Below are positions 25,901 to 34,951 of a DNA stretch of 64,000 nt, in pieces. Position 1 is the stretch's first letter. Each line of letters starts with the position of its first letter. The stretch is taken from the NCBI RefSeq assembly GCF_036178145.1, contig NZ_CP108067.1, positions 10,245,001 to 10,309,000 on the forward strand, read 5' to 3'. This stretch comes from Streptomyces sp. NBC_00273. GTDB lineage: Bacteria > Actinomycetota > Actinomycetes > Streptomycetales > Streptomycetaceae. Both the position numbers and the translations under genes were made by a program. The notes beneath the pieces are model-generated. The model was not told where the DNA came from, ran no database searches, and saw nothing but the letters and a program-made list of their open reading frames with translations.

Positions 25901-28900
25901 CTCTGGGTACCGCTGAGCCGACCGGTGTTCGGGTTGAACGTGTTGGTCGTCCACACCCGGTTCGGGGCGCTACCCGACGCAGTGCGCAGAATCTCGCCGT
26001 AGGGGCTGTAGATGGTTTCGGCGGTGTACCAGGCCAGGCCTGACATGGTCTGGGGCATGCCGTCGGTGTTGTACCGGGTGATCAGCTTTTCGGCGGCGAG
26101 CCCGCCGGGTGTGGCCGGAAGGGTGGTCGACTGGACCTTGCCCGTGGGCGTGTAGGTGGTGCTGTAGGTGTAGGTGCCGGCGAGCCCCTTGGTGCTGGGG
26201 AACTCCGGGGTGCCCGTGGTGTCCGGGATCGTGATCTTCGAACCGGTGGGCCGGTACTCGCTGTCGTAGTTGGTGACTTCGCTGGTGAACGCGTTGGTGC
26301 CTGCCCAGCGGATGGAGGCGACCGGCTGGCCCTTGGCGCCGGGCAGGGTGTCGTAGGTCCACGTGGCGACCTTGGGGCCCGTGGCGGAGGTGTCCCGCAG
26401 CTCGGTCTTGCGGCCGAGTACGTCGTAGGTCGTGAACTGGGCCTGGCCGGCCTGGTTCTTTACCGAGACCTGCAAGTCGAGGTTGTTGTAGGTGAAGCTG
26501 GTCGTTCCCGTGTCGGGGTCGTCGGACGAGGTCATCCGGCCGCGAGCGTCGTAGGTGTAGGACCAGGTGTTGTTGGCTGTGTCGGTGACCTTGGTCAGCT
26601 TGTTGCGCAGGTCGTAGGTGTAGCTGGTCTTGGTCGAAGCGGGTGTGGGTACGTCGAGCTTGGTGGTGGTGTAGTGCTCGACCTGTGAGGTACGGCCGAG
26701 GGCGTCGGTGGTCGTCTTGACCGCGCGGCTGCCCTTGAGGGGGGTCTTGCCGTCGGCCGACATGCCGGTTCGGGATCTCGTCCAGTCACCGCCGTACTCG
26801 ACGGTGCTGGAGTCCTTCGCGGTCGCTCCGTGGAAGGTGGTGCTACGTACCGCCCGGCCGAGACCGTCGTATGCCACTTGAGTGGAGCTGGCCACGGCGG
26901 TCTGTGACTCAGGGACGAAGATCTTCTTCTCGGGCTGGCCATCGGCGAGATAGGCGCTATTGGCCTGGCGGACGGCGCCGTTGGCGTTATAGAAGGTGTC
27001 GCTGATCAGACGCCCGCCGCCCAGGGCTTCGGTCTGTCCCTGGCGGAGGCGCAGCAGACCGTCATAGATCGCGATCGACTGCTTGTACGTGCCGTCGTCC
27101 TCCAGCGTGGAGCTGATGACGGTCGGCGGTACATGTTCCTTGATCTCGTAGGCGAAAGTGCGGGCTGCCTTGTCGCTCCCCGGCTTCTGCGAGGGCGTCC
27201 AGACGGCCGTGGTCCGACCGAGACTGTCGTAGGCGATGGTGACCTTCCGCCCGTTGGCGTCGGCCTGCTCCACCGGCACTCCGCGTCCGGGGTCGTTCTT
27301 GGTGGTGGCCGTGTGCCCCAGAGCATTGGTGCTGCTCACGGTGAACGCAGGACCGGCGGCGGGGCTGTACGTCGTCGTGACGGGATTACCTGCCGCATCG
27401 AGGGCCTTGGTGGGGCGGCCGAGCGCGTCGTACTCGGTGCGCGCAGTGGTGATCCAGCCGGTCCCGGCCCCGTCGTTGGTGTCGACCTGGTGGACGAGCC
27501 CCTTGCTGGGGGCTGATCCGAACGCGTTGAGTGCGTCGTAGGAGGTACGGGTCTCCGAGAGCAGCGCCCCGGTGGCCTTCTGGGAGCAGTCACCCGCAGT
27601 CGTGCGGACGCCGGCGACCAGGCCGATCAGGTGCGCGCCGGTGTTGTGGACGTAGGTGGTGCTGGCGCAGCTCTGGTCGCTACTCTTCTCGCCGCCCGTG
27701 CCATTGGGCGTCACCACCTCGGACTGGACGGCCTGGATGAGCCCGTAGGACGTATCGAAGCCAGGGTCGTAGGTCTTGTCGAAGGTGTTGCGCTTACGGA
27801 CCGTACGGGTGGAGCCGTCGCTGATCCATGTGATCTCGTCCGTACGTGAGGTACCGGAGCGGTAGGCGTAGAGCGGGGTGTTCTCGGGCCTGGACCGTTC
27901 ACCGCTCTTCTGGTGCCACGGCCAGGTCAGGATGCGCGAGGCGGGGCTGCCGCCCGCTTTCGTGTACGTCGTGGTCTCGGCCGGGATCCCCTGGTACTGG
28001 GGAAGGTCCTCGGCGATTGCGGCACCCGAGGAGTCCGTGACCGTGATCTTGGCGCGGCCGGCATCGCCGGACATGCCGCGGAAGTACCGAGTCCGGGTCT
28101 CGGCCTGCTCGGTCGCGTCGTACTTGCCCGTCGTGGTGACACCTCGCGTAGTGACGACGGAGGCAAAACCACGCCACTGGCTGTAGGTGCGCATCTTGGG
28201 GATGGAGAACTCATCGGAGTCCTTGGCCCAGGCCGCGTCACCTTCGTAGCGGTACTTGGTGGTGACGTCGGGCTGGAGGGCAACGCGGTCCTTCTCGGTG
28301 ACCTCGGTAACGACGTACTTGTTGAACCAGGCCAGAGGCGGGTTCTCCAGGCCAGCGTCTGGCGACCAGTGAACGGGGTAGCAGAGACTGGTATTGGCAG
28401 CGGGCTGCGGGCGTGGCGCGCTGACCGAACAGGGCGCGGAGTAGGTGACGTGGATGTCCCCGCCGGTCTCCGTCGCGATGGTCTCGATCCGCAGACGGTC
28501 GAAGTCGGGCCTGCGGTCGTCCTCCCCGTCCCTGACACGGTTCGGCATGTCCTTCCCGTTGGGGCGGAAGGAGACCAGAGGCAGCGACGCGCTCAGCTGC
28601 TTGTTCTGGCTATCGCGCTCGGTGCTGTAGCCCGTACGCAAGATGGAGTCCAGCCACAGTGGCGGGGAGGTGTCCGTTCGCTGCTCGGGGAACGAGTGAG
28701 CCAGGGTCCACCTGTCGACGAACGACAGGGCTGTGGAGCCCTCAGTGCGCTGCGCGGAGGTCGTGACGGCGGTCAGCCGCTTGCGGGTCCAGAACGTCGG
28801 CGAGCCGACAAAGCAGTCGGAGCCAGCCTTGCAGTGCAGCGTGGAGGGGGTGTCCCACCAGTACTGCTTGTCCCCGTAGTTCTTCGACTCGAACTTTGCC

Positions 28901-30597
28901 GCATTGCACTTGCCCTCCTCGAGGCAGCGCTCATCGACGCTGAACTCGATCTTCGCGGAGGGTGCACCGGACAGGTTGCTGCTGCGGAGTCCGTAGGTGA
29001 TCTGCGTGGGGTAGCCCGCACGGTGGTAGGTGACCGGTGCCTTGAACTTCTCGTTCTTGGCGTAGCGGCCGTCTTCCCTGGCCCAGTCGATGATCATGGC
29101 GTTGCCGTGGACGTCCTCGACGTAGTCGAGGTTCCACCGCCAGGCGGTCTGCTTGTTGCAGGCGGAATCGGCGAACGTCGGCGTGTAGCAGGGCTCGCCG
29201 GGGTGGTTACCGAAGACGGGGACGGTCAGGACCGAGTTGGTGACGGGGCGGCTGCCACCCGGGCCGTCGACGTCGTGGCGTCCGAAGAAGTAGCGGGTGC
29301 CCTCGCGCGTGGTGACGACCCAATGCTCGCCGCCCCGGGCTCCGTTGGTTTCGGCGGGATCGGTCTTGAGCTCGACCCGGGAGCCGTCGTCGTTGGCCGG
29401 GATCCACTTGCCGGTCGCGACGTCGTGGACCAGCTCGGTGGTGGAGCCGCCGAGCGACATCACCACGTTGTCACCGGCCCAGCACAGGTCGCCCTTCTTC
29501 TTGTCAGCGGCGTTGGTGTTGTTCGCCCCAGCGGGGTTGGCTTCGGCGTCGTCGGAGCAGGAACGGTAGCGGCGCTCGACGAACCCCGGTTCGTAGTCCC
29601 AGCCGTCACCGATCCAGGAGGCCTGACTGTTGGCAACGGACGTCTTGCCGTCGACTGCCTGGGAGGAATACGAGAAGGCGATCTTGGGCGCGGGACCGGC
29701 CGGCGGAGCCGGCACGCTCAGCGGATACGTCCAGGAGAAGCCACCGCCGCTGGTTCCCGCGGTCCAGGAACCGGAAGGCGAGAGCGAAGTCGCCTTGTAG
29801 CTGCCGGCCATACCGGAACCACTGTCGGAGGCCGCCAGTACCACGGGGCCGCCACCACCACTGACAGCCATGGTGCGCAGGCCCTGGCCCGGAGACGTCG
29901 CCGGATCCACAGTCGCACTGACAGTGCCCGAGGACCGGTCATTGCGGCTCGGAACCGTCTTGGAGTTGGCAGCCGAGCACTCGTCACGGACAGGCTTCTC
30001 TAGGAAGCATGAAGGGAGCTGCCGGAACTTCAGGCGCGAGGCCCACTCGGTGCCGTAGATGTCCTTGAACTTGGTGTAGTCCAGCTGGACATCGACCGGT
30101 GTGGCGCTGCCGGCCGGCGGGGTGAGCACGATGAGGGCGCCGTCGATGTCCGCGGCCTCACTGGCGGTACGCGCATCGAGCGCCACGGTCCAGGTTCCAG
30201 ACGGATCCGTCGTCGCCCCCGTGGCCTTGCCGATTTTCACCGGAAGGCTGGGTACCTGGACGAGCTCACTGCCGCTGAGCGGCACCGGGACGGAGGCGGG
30301 ACCGGGTGGTGCCACCGCATTGGGCTCGTACTCCGGGGGAGGATCAATGGGCGGCGCCCAGTCGTCCATCCGAGCCGCTGCGATCTGGTCGAGCTTGACC
30401 TTGAGGTCCTTCTGGAGACCAGGCAGGGTGATCCCGCCGCGGTCGTCTGGCGGCGCCGCCCAGGCTTGTGATGGCAAAAGAGTCGCCACCAGCACCACGG
30501 AGAGTGTGATGCCGGCGCGCCCGGCCAGGCGCGCGCGTGCTGCGCGCGCCTTTCTGTTTCCGGGCAGGCGGAAGTTGTTCGCCGAAAACGGCGACAT
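22990..30597 (-). CDS. Giant secreted Rhs/YD-repeat polymorphic toxin with ricin-type lectin, Hint and SCP1.201/DddA-like deaminase domains
   Basis: 2,535 residues from the ATG at 30597 (GGGGGG upstream). It begins with a signal peptide (basic RKARAARARLAGRAG, then ITLSVVLVATLLPSQAWA). In order: an N-terminal beta region, many YD repeats (about residues 900-1750), a ricin B-like domain (about 1760-1880; GLAGKCLDVDSG, then QQW motifs), the end of the Rhs core (GRFISIDPVIDITDPLQMNG, SDPSGLKYFEG), a hydrophobic glycine-rich segment, a Hint domain (about 2240-2390; CLVNSFTTGTLVLMADGT to PVLVHNC), and the toxin tip. The tip has SHVEPK (His 2466, Glu 2468) and Cys 2494 and 2501 followed by AAVPEILPVGSSLTVWW, the zinc-site pattern of SCP1.201-like deaminases, to which the dsDNA cytosine deaminase DddA belongs. 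The Hint domain would release the tip. The Imm1 gene follows. Family calls are firm; the nucleic-acid substrate is inferred. Confidence 0.85.
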   Translation of the reverse strand: MSPFSANNFRLPGNRKARAARARLAGRAGITLSVVLVATLLPSQAWAAPPDDRGGITLPGLQKDLKVKLDQIAAARMDDWAPPIDPPPEYEPNAVAPPGPASVPVPLSGSELVQVPSLPVKIGKATGATTDPSGTWTVALDARTASEAADIDGALIVLTPPAGSATPVDVQLDYTKFKDIYGTEWASRLKFRQLPSCFLEKPVRDECSAANSKTVPSRNDRSSGTVSATVDPATSPGQGLRTMAVSGGGGPVVLAASDSGSGMAGSYKATSLSPSGSWTAGTSGGGFSWTYPLSVPAPPAGPAPKIAFSYSSQAVDGKTSVANSQASWIGDGWDYEPGFVERRYRSCSDDAEANPAGANNTNAADKKKGDLCWAGDNVVMSLGGSTTELVHDVATGKWIPANDDGSRVELKTDPAETNGARGGEHWVVTTREGTRYFFGRHDVDGPGGSRPVTNSVLTVPVFGNHPGEPCYTPTFADSACNKQTAWRWNLDYVEDVHGNAMIIDWAREDGRYAKNEKFKAPVTYHRAGYPTQITYGLRSSNLSGAPSAKIEFSVDERCLEEGKCNAAKFESKNYGDKQYWWDTPSTLHCKAGSDCFVGSPTFWTRKRLTAVTTSAQRTEGSTALSFVDRWTLAHSFPEQRTDTSPPLWLDSILRTGYSTERDSQNKQLSASLPLVSFRPNGKDMPNRVRDGEDDRRPDFDRLRIETIATETGGDIHVTYSAPCSVSAPRPQPAANTSLCYPVHWSPDAGLENPPLAWFNKYVVTEVTEKDRVALQPDVTTKYRYEGDAAWAKDSDEFSIPKMRTYSQWRGFASVVTTRGVTTTGKYDATEQAETRTRYFRGMSGDAGRAKITVTDSSGAAIAEDLPQYQGIPAETTTYTKAGGSPASRILTWPWHQKSGERSRPENTPLYAYRSGTSRTDEITWISDGSTRTVRKRNTFDKTYDPGFDTSYGLIQAVQSEVVTPNGTGGEKSSDQSCASTTYVHNTGAHLIGLVAGVRTTAGDCSQKATGALLSETRTSYDALNAFGSAPSKGLVHQVDTNDGAGTGWITTARTEYDALGRPTKALDAAGNPVTTTYSPAAGPAFTVSSTNALGHTATTKNDPGRGVPVEQADANGRKVTIAYDSLGRTTAVWTPSQKPGSDKAARTFAYEIKEHVPPTVISSTLEDDGTYKQSIAIYDGLLRLRQGQTEALGGGRLISDTFYNANGAVRQANSAYLADGQPEKKIFVPESQTAVASSTQVAYDGLGRAVRSTTFHGATAKDSSTVEYGGDWTRSRTGMSADGKTPLKGSRAVKTTTDALGRTSQVEHYTTTKLDVPTPASTKTSYTYDLRNKLTKVTDTANNTWSYTYDARGRMTSSDDPDTGTTSFTYNNLDLQVSVKNQAGQAQFTTYDVLGRKTELRDTSATGPKVATWTYDTLPGAKGQPVASIRWAGTNAFTSEVTNYDSEYRPTGSKITIPDTTGTPEFPSTKGLAGTYTYSTTYTPTGKVQSTTLPATPGGLAAEKLITRYNTDGMPQTMSGLAWYTAETIYSPYGEILRTASGSAPNRVWTTNTFNPNTGRLSGTQSHRETAPNLLSSTAYTYDTVGNPTSITEARPDTRSGSTAQSPPVTDRQCFTYDAMGQLVKAWTGKTESCTEPTDLDPTHATAGPDGDGYWQEYQFDAIGNRTQLLDRDPSNGSTREKTTYTYGISLGAGAKKQPHALAQAEKTTTKPGLTVNSLATYAYDTAGNTTTRRIDGDTQTLNWDARNKLTSATSPGIGAVAVTGLAGKCLDVDSGAAPDAGGGLPVQLLTCNESKTQQWRLTGGTVQALGKCLTAEGDKALLKPCNSNNEAQKFTYRADKTLYSDQAKACVTVPNDNPAEGNDLDIYTCAAGSAAQQWTFSNTTQYLYDASGNRLIEETGSSRTLHLGEAEITVNKAGQAMDAVRYYSSPGAPTTVRRTNGKTTGHSLSVQLTDHHKTATTSVDQAAGQTATRRKSDPYGNPRGAQPADWPGSRTFLGTGNDDNTTGLTHIGAREYEPTTGRFISIDPVIDITDPLQMNGYTYSNGNPISNSDPSGLKYFEGMSDGGFQSAPQNVVQAATRYGHYSDGRQDGPVKSTGPVKSTGPVASTGPGKTGKGKDCGFFSKCNINKAVKGVQEFWNENKVMIVSVTTEIVVGTACVATATAAGVGTGGAGFALAAGCGALAGAAGASAANWMDDDADHSTLGVLSDMAEGAIWGAAAGAAGAAAAPTARAIASKIKCLVNSFTTGTLVLMADGTTKAIEDVQPGDKVLATDPDTGETAAKEATATIFGEGAKNLVELTVDSDGNADTPAEKITATDKHPFWVVDDTKWKNATDLQPGEWLRTSAGTHVQVAAIKRWTSQRTTVHNLSVADLHTYYVLAGATPVLVHNCGTNPVPIQAIESVADDLAGKKITTGQVIDEAGAKVGPTVESGEKGSWSNIASFLRSTGLPHPPNGQAFPAASHVEPKIAWAMRNRRIQRASVVINKDDGVCSVGPGTCSAAVPEILPVGSSLTVWWRGTSGEIEGVTILGKN
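24261..24321 (-). repeat. 18-bp tandem repeat inside the Rhs gene
   Basis: Three consecutive 18-bp units (CTGGTCCAGTTGATTTGA, the first with two changes) plus a partial fourth. On the coding strand they encode a repeating STGPVK linker just before the CGFFSKCN segment. The number of units can vary by slippage. Confidence 0.85.
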
Positions 30598-30963
30598 GTA
30601 GACCCCCCCAAGATCTGCCGCCGCGGCAACGGCACGCGGACGACAGGAAACTGACAAATAGCCAGCTGATTCTGCGGCCACCGGACCAGAAATACCACGG
30701 TTCTGATATCGGGTGTGCAATTAATCACTTTGCTACCCGCATACCTTAGGGCAATCGATACAAATCGCACTCTGGCGGCAGGTGAGGCAGCCGGCGGAGT
30801 GGTGAGGATGCCGGACGGATAGTCCATGCTCGGGGCACGAGTCATCTGAGGGACCGGCAGATGGGGAGGGCAACCTCCCATTCACGCTGTCAGGCCAGTG
30901 ACCGAGACCACGTGTGAGTGCCGAGGGCCGCAGAAGCCTGCCCGAGGGGGGAGAAGTACAGCT
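30598..30963. promoter_or_regulatory. 366-bp divergent promoter region between the Rhs toxin and the FG-GAP gene
   Basis: No gene. The middle (about 30660-30780) is AT-richer than its surroundings and should hold both promoters. The two genes are transcribed apart from here, so they are likely co-regulated. I could not fix individual -10/-35 boxes with confidence. Confidence 0.5.
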
Positions 30964-33900
30964 GTGTCAGCCAGTGAATCCATGGACGAAAGACCGCCAA
31001 CAGCTGCTAGGACGCCAGATGTTGCGATGCTGGCCCGTCCGTGGTTCAGACGTCGCCGAGCCCTGGGCGGCCTCGCCGCTCTGCTGGCCGCAGCAGTCGC
31101 GATACCCGTCGGCGTCCACGTCACCGGGAGCGCGAAACCGCAGGTCCAGCCAGACAGAGACGTACCCGTCGCCGCTAACGAAGCGAGGCGTGCAGCAGAG
31201 AAGACCGGCAAGGAGGTGGAAGCCACCGCAGAGCGCAGCGCGAACACCACCACCTACGCCCTGCCTGACGGCACCTTCCGAAAGCAAATCTTCAGCTCAG
31301 CCTTTCGAGCCAAGGTGGACGGTCGGTGGAAGCCTATTGACACCACCCTGGAACGCGTCAAAGACGGCTATGCGGCCAAAGCGGTCAACGGTCGCGTGGT
31401 GTTCAGCGCAGGTTCGCAACGTGCAGGCAGCCAGGAACGCGTTACACGTGGCGTAAATAGGGTGTCACTGAGGCAGGACGCCCCCACGGAAGAATGGACT
31501 GAACTGGTCCGACTGAACACCGACGGTCACGACCTGGTCGTCAGCTGGCCCGGCACCCTGCCACCGCCCGTCGTCGACGGCCCGCGCGCCCTCTACGAGA
31601 ACGTCCGCCCCGGCATCGACCTGCTGATGACCGCACAGGACGGCGGTTACTCACACCTGCTAGTCGTCAAGGACAAGCAGGTGGCAGCCGATCCGCTCCT
31701 CGAACAGCTGAAGTACCGCCTCGCCTCACCCGACCTCACCTTCCAACTGGACACCAAGTCCAGTGCGGTCAGCGCCCGCGACGGCGAGAACGAGGAAGTC
31801 GCCGGTTCGCCCACCCCGATGATGTGGGACTCCAGCGGCAAGGTCGCCACCACCGACAACGAGCCGGCCTGGAAACCGACCGATACCGCGAAGCAGCACC
31901 CGACACTGGCACTGCCCGGCCTCGCCGGCGCGGAAGGCGCACGCCTGAAACCCGCCACAGCGGCCCTCACCGACAACACCCTCTCCATCACCCCCGACGT
32001 GTCCTTGCTGAACGCTGCGGAGACGGTGTACCCGGTGTTCATCGACCCCTCGTTCAAGGGGCGCAAGCACGCCTGGACCCTGCTCTACAAGACAGAGGGC
32101 AACTCAAGCTTCTACAACGGGCAGAACTACAACGCGAGCGGCACGAACGAAGCCCGCGTCGGCTACGAGTCCACGACCGGAGGCACCTCCCGCTCCATCT
32201 TCAACTTCGACTTCGGCAGCCAACTGCATGGAGTCGGGATCGACTCGGCCGTCGTCCGGGCCCTGCAGACGTATTCGTGGTCGTGCGACCGCAAACAGAT
32301 GCTGATCTTCTCGACCCCGTACATCACGTCGTCGAGCACCTGGAACAGCACCAACGACGCGGCCCACTGGGGCAGAGTGGTCGCGTCGGAGTACGCGGGA
32401 TACGGCTACAACAGCTCGTGCCCCGACAACTGGATCGCACCCGACATCAAGGGCCTCGTCACCGACGCCGCCAACAGCGGCTGGGGAGCACTGTCCCTCG
32501 GCTTCGCCGCCCCCAACGAGTCGGATCCGTACTACTGGAAGAAGTTCATCGCCAACGGCGAGACCGCCCCCTACATCGAGGTCGTCTACCACACCCCACC
32601 GGACACCCCGATCGCGGCGAACATGCAGACCTTCCCCGGTGGCCCGTGCCTGACCAGCGGCTCAGGCACCAGCATCGGCAAGACGAACGTGACCTTCCAG
32701 GTCAAGGGCACCGACCGCGACGATCTCCCCGGCCAACAGAACCTCGACCAGCTCCAGATCGAGGTATGGAATGCGGCCGGCGGACCGCCGGTCTACGACC
32801 AGTGGTTCCCGGTCAACAGCGAAGGCGTCGTCACCGCAGAAGTACCAATGGACACCTTCACCGACGGGCAGACGTACTACTGGCTCGCCCGTGCCAGAGA
32901 CAAGGACGGCTGGGGGGCGCCCGGCAGCGGGCCACGTGACTCCGGAGGCGGCGGCTGGTGCACCTTCACCGTCAGCCACACTGTCCCGCAGAACCCAGCA
33001 GTCAGCTCCACCGCCTTTCCCCCACACGGCGACGACTACACCGAGTGGAGCGTGCAGCCGGCCAGTACGCCGGGGCAGACGATCACGTTCAAGGGCAACG
33101 GCGCCAAGCCTGAGGACATCCGCGAGTACCAGTGGAGCCTGAACCGGCCGGTCTTCGACCAGAAAGTCGTCCCGGACGCGACCGGCGAGGCCCAGCCATC
33201 CATCCAGGTGGACACGGCCGGACCGAACATCATCTACGCCCGCACTGTCAGCAAGTTCGGCAACATCTCCAATCCGACCCTCTACAAGTTCCTCGTCAAG
33301 CCACGACCGGGCCAGGACAAGCCAGGCGACGTCACCGGTGACGGATACCCCGACATCCTGGCCATCAACGCAGATGGAAACCTCCTCACCTACGGCGGCG
33401 ACCAGGTCGGCGACACCGACCACTACATCCTCGGCGCCGTCCACAACGGCGTGCCCATCAACGGCTACTGGAAGTCCGAGAACGGCAAGCCGCCCGCACT
33501 CATCGGCCACTCCACCGACTGGTTCCCCGGCGACGGACTGACCGACCTCATCGCACGCATGCCCGACGGCAAGCTGTACGCCTACCCAGGCCTCGGCACA
33601 GGCCAGTTCGACGTCGACCGCCGCATGGAGATCCTGCTGCCGACAGGCGCACCCAACCCAGCCACATTCCGGCAGATCGTCGTCAGCGAAGACACCGACG
33701 GTGACGGGTTCGCCGACATGTTCGCCCTCGACACCGACGGCGGCTTCTGGATCCTCTCCGGCTACACCGGAGCCAGCTTCACCTCCTACAAGAAGCTGGC
33801 CAGTGTGGTCTGGACGCCGCGTGACCTCATCGGAGTCCGAGACGTCACCGGCGACAAGGTCCCCGACCTCCTCTTCCGCGACAACGCCAACGCCAGCCGC

Positions 33901-34197
33901 GGCCTCCTCCTCCGCAAGGGCAAGCCTGGCGCCAACGGCGGAGTGGACCTCAAGTCCATTGCCTCCTCTGCCGACTCTGAAGGAGGCCAGGACTACACCT
34001 ACGGCACCACCGGCTGGGGCAGAGCCGCCTACCCCAAGATCCTCGGCACTCCCGACGCCAACGGTGACGGCGTCCCCGACATCTGGGCCGTTGGAGACAA
34101 CGGAAACCAATGGCTTTTCCAGGGCGGAACCAACACCATCGGGAACCCCACCGGTCGTGACGAGGACGGCTGGAACGCCTTCCTGACCATCGGATAG
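30964..34197 (+). CDS. Secreted FG-GAP/VCBS-repeat protein, divergent partner of the Rhs toxin
   Basis: 1,077 residues from the GTG at 30964, preceded by GGGGGGAG. An N-terminal anchor or signal (RRRRALGGLAALLAAAVAIP) is followed by a DNRLRE-like beta region (about 130-540; EVYHTPPDTP marks its end). Next come fibronectin-like beta modules, then C-terminal FG-GAP repeats with calcium loops: DVTGDGYPDILAINADG, DTDGDGFADMFALDTDGG, DVTGDKVPDLLFRD, DANGDGVPDIWAVGDNG. Such proteins commonly neighbour Rhs/YD-repeat genes in Streptomyces and are thought to act outside the cell in adhesion or presentation. It ends with a strong terminator. No enzymatic domain was seen. Confidence 0.8.
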   Translation: MSASESMDERPPTAARTPDVAMLARPWFRRRRALGGLAALLAAAVAIPVGVHVTGSAKPQVQPDRDVPVAANEARRAAEKTGKEVEATAERSANTTTYALPDGTFRKQIFSSAFRAKVDGRWKPIDTTLERVKDGYAAKAVNGRVVFSAGSQRAGSQERVTRGVNRVSLRQDAPTEEWTELVRLNTDGHDLVVSWPGTLPPPVVDGPRALYENVRPGIDLLMTAQDGGYSHLLVVKDKQVAADPLLEQLKYRLASPDLTFQLDTKSSAVSARDGENEEVAGSPTPMMWDSSGKVATTDNEPAWKPTDTAKQHPTLALPGLAGAEGARLKPATAALTDNTLSITPDVSLLNAAETVYPVFIDPSFKGRKHAWTLLYKTEGNSSFYNGQNYNASGTNEARVGYESTTGGTSRSIFNFDFGSQLHGVGIDSAVVRALQTYSWSCDRKQMLIFSTPYITSSSTWNSTNDAAHWGRVVASEYAGYGYNSSCPDNWIAPDIKGLVTDAANSGWGALSLGFAAPNESDPYYWKKFIANGETAPYIEVVYHTPPDTPIAANMQTFPGGPCLTSGSGTSIGKTNVTFQVKGTDRDDLPGQQNLDQLQIEVWNAAGGPPVYDQWFPVNSEGVVTAEVPMDTFTDGQTYYWLARARDKDGWGAPGSGPRDSGGGGWCTFTVSHTVPQNPAVSSTAFPPHGDDYTEWSVQPASTPGQTITFKGNGAKPEDIREYQWSLNRPVFDQKVVPDATGEAQPSIQVDTAGPNIIYARTVSKFGNISNPTLYKFLVKPRPGQDKPGDVTGDGYPDILAINADGNLLTYGGDQVGDTDHYILGAVHNGVPINGYWKSENGKPPALIGHSTDWFPGDGLTDLIARMPDGKLYAYPGLGTGQFDVDRRMEILLPTGAPNPATFRQIVVSEDTDGDGFADMFALDTDGGFWILSGYTGASFTSYKKLASVVWTPRDLIGVRDVTGDKVPDLLFRDNANASRGLLLRKGKPGANGGVDLKSIASSADSEGGQDYTYGTTGWGRAAYPKILGTPDANGDGVPDIWAVGDNGNQWLFQGGTNTIGNPTGRDEDGWNAFLTIG

Positions 34198-34222
34198 CCG
34201 GGACGAACAGCGGTGACCGCGA

Positions 34223-34256
34223 GCGCCTTGCCAGGAGATCAATCCTGGCAAGGCGC
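34223..34256 (+). terminator. Rho-independent-type hairpin after the FG-GAP gene
   Basis: Perfect 14-bp stem GCGCCTTGCCAGGA / TCCTGGCAAGGCGC with a 6-base loop, 25 bp after the stop. There is no T-run, as usual for streptomycetes. Confidence 0.85.
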
Positions 34257-34693
34257 AGCCGACTTCGGCGTCCTCGACAGCATCACATCGCATCGACCTC
34301 CGCGCCCGGGCTGATCAGCCCCGTCCGCGGCGCGACACGATATCCGGACGGCCAATGGTCAGTACCATCCGCCACCACCCACACCACCCGGGCAGACGCA
34401 GGCCCCCTAACAGAGGGCGCAGTCGGCCCCGCAGTCATTGTTGAGGCCGTCAAGGCAATCGGGAATTATCTCCGGGTCCAGTAGAACGGGCGGAGGGCCG
34501 GATAGGGGCGGCTCTGCCCGCCCCGGCCACCTTGCTGAGGGAGAGGAGGTGACAGCGTGCGCCGAGTGGGGCGAGGGGCACCGCACGTGCTGGCGTGCCA
34601 TGGTGGTTCGGCCGGGTGTGGCTGGCGGGCGGTACGACTGACGGGGCTCGTGCCGAGCCGCGGTCGTGCCGGCAATCCGGGAGCCTGGACCCG
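34257..34693. repeat. Duplicated non-coding segment with a ~300-bp insertion
   Basis: 34250-34404 matches 50596-50725 at high identity (shared GCAGCCGACTTCGGCGTCCT and more). Relative to that copy, about 304 bp (34405-34708) is extra here and is flanked by GCAGGCC on both sides, like an insertion with a 7-bp target duplication. The insert has no convincing gene. After it the similarity resumes within the membrane-protein gene at 34694. Confidence 0.6.
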
Positions 34694-34951
34694 TCAGAGG
34701 GACTCGAGCAGGCCGCCCAGGGTGAAGACGATCCCGCACAGAGCGATCAAGGTGCCCACGAGCCGGTAGGACCCGGCGGACGCCACCCGCCTGGGCGGAC
34801 CCAGATCCCCCCGGGCATGCATCGCGAGTTCGGCGTTGGCCGCCGCCCGGCGTTCCAGCGAGGCGGCGGCACCGCGGATGTTCAGCGCAACCCAGCTGCC
34901 CGCGGCGAAGAGCGTTAGTCCGACGATCAGCAGGACGAGAGCTGTGCTCAA
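34694..34951 (-). CDS. Small two-helix membrane protein, intact copy
   Basis: 85 residues from a TTG at 34951 with GGAAG upstream. Helix 1 is ALVLLIVGLTLFAAGSWVAL, followed by a charged loop with ALA/ARG heptads (SLERRAAANAELAMHARGDL) and helix 2 YRLVGTLIALCGIVFTLGGL. A decayed second copy is at 50727-50912. Unrecognised function. The start is uncertain, but the C-terminal two-thirds is conserved between copies, supporting a real gene. Confidence 0.55.
   Translation of the reverse strand: MSTALVLLIVGLTLFAAGSWVALNIRGAAASLERRAAANAELAMHARGDLGPPRRVASAGSYRLVGTLIALCGIVFTLGGLLESL

Noticed and set aside
27913..30003. Long plus-strand open frame (696 codons) opposite the Rhs gene
   Set aside because: It is antisense to a clearly coding Rhs region with conserved YD repeats; composition follows from high GC at third positions and no domain is recognisable.
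34407..34601. Cys-rich C-terminus (IIPDCLDGLNNDCGADCALC) looking like a RiPP precursor
   Set aside because: No ribosome site, lies within the extra 304-bp segment, and no modifying enzymes are adjacent; kept only as a curiosity.
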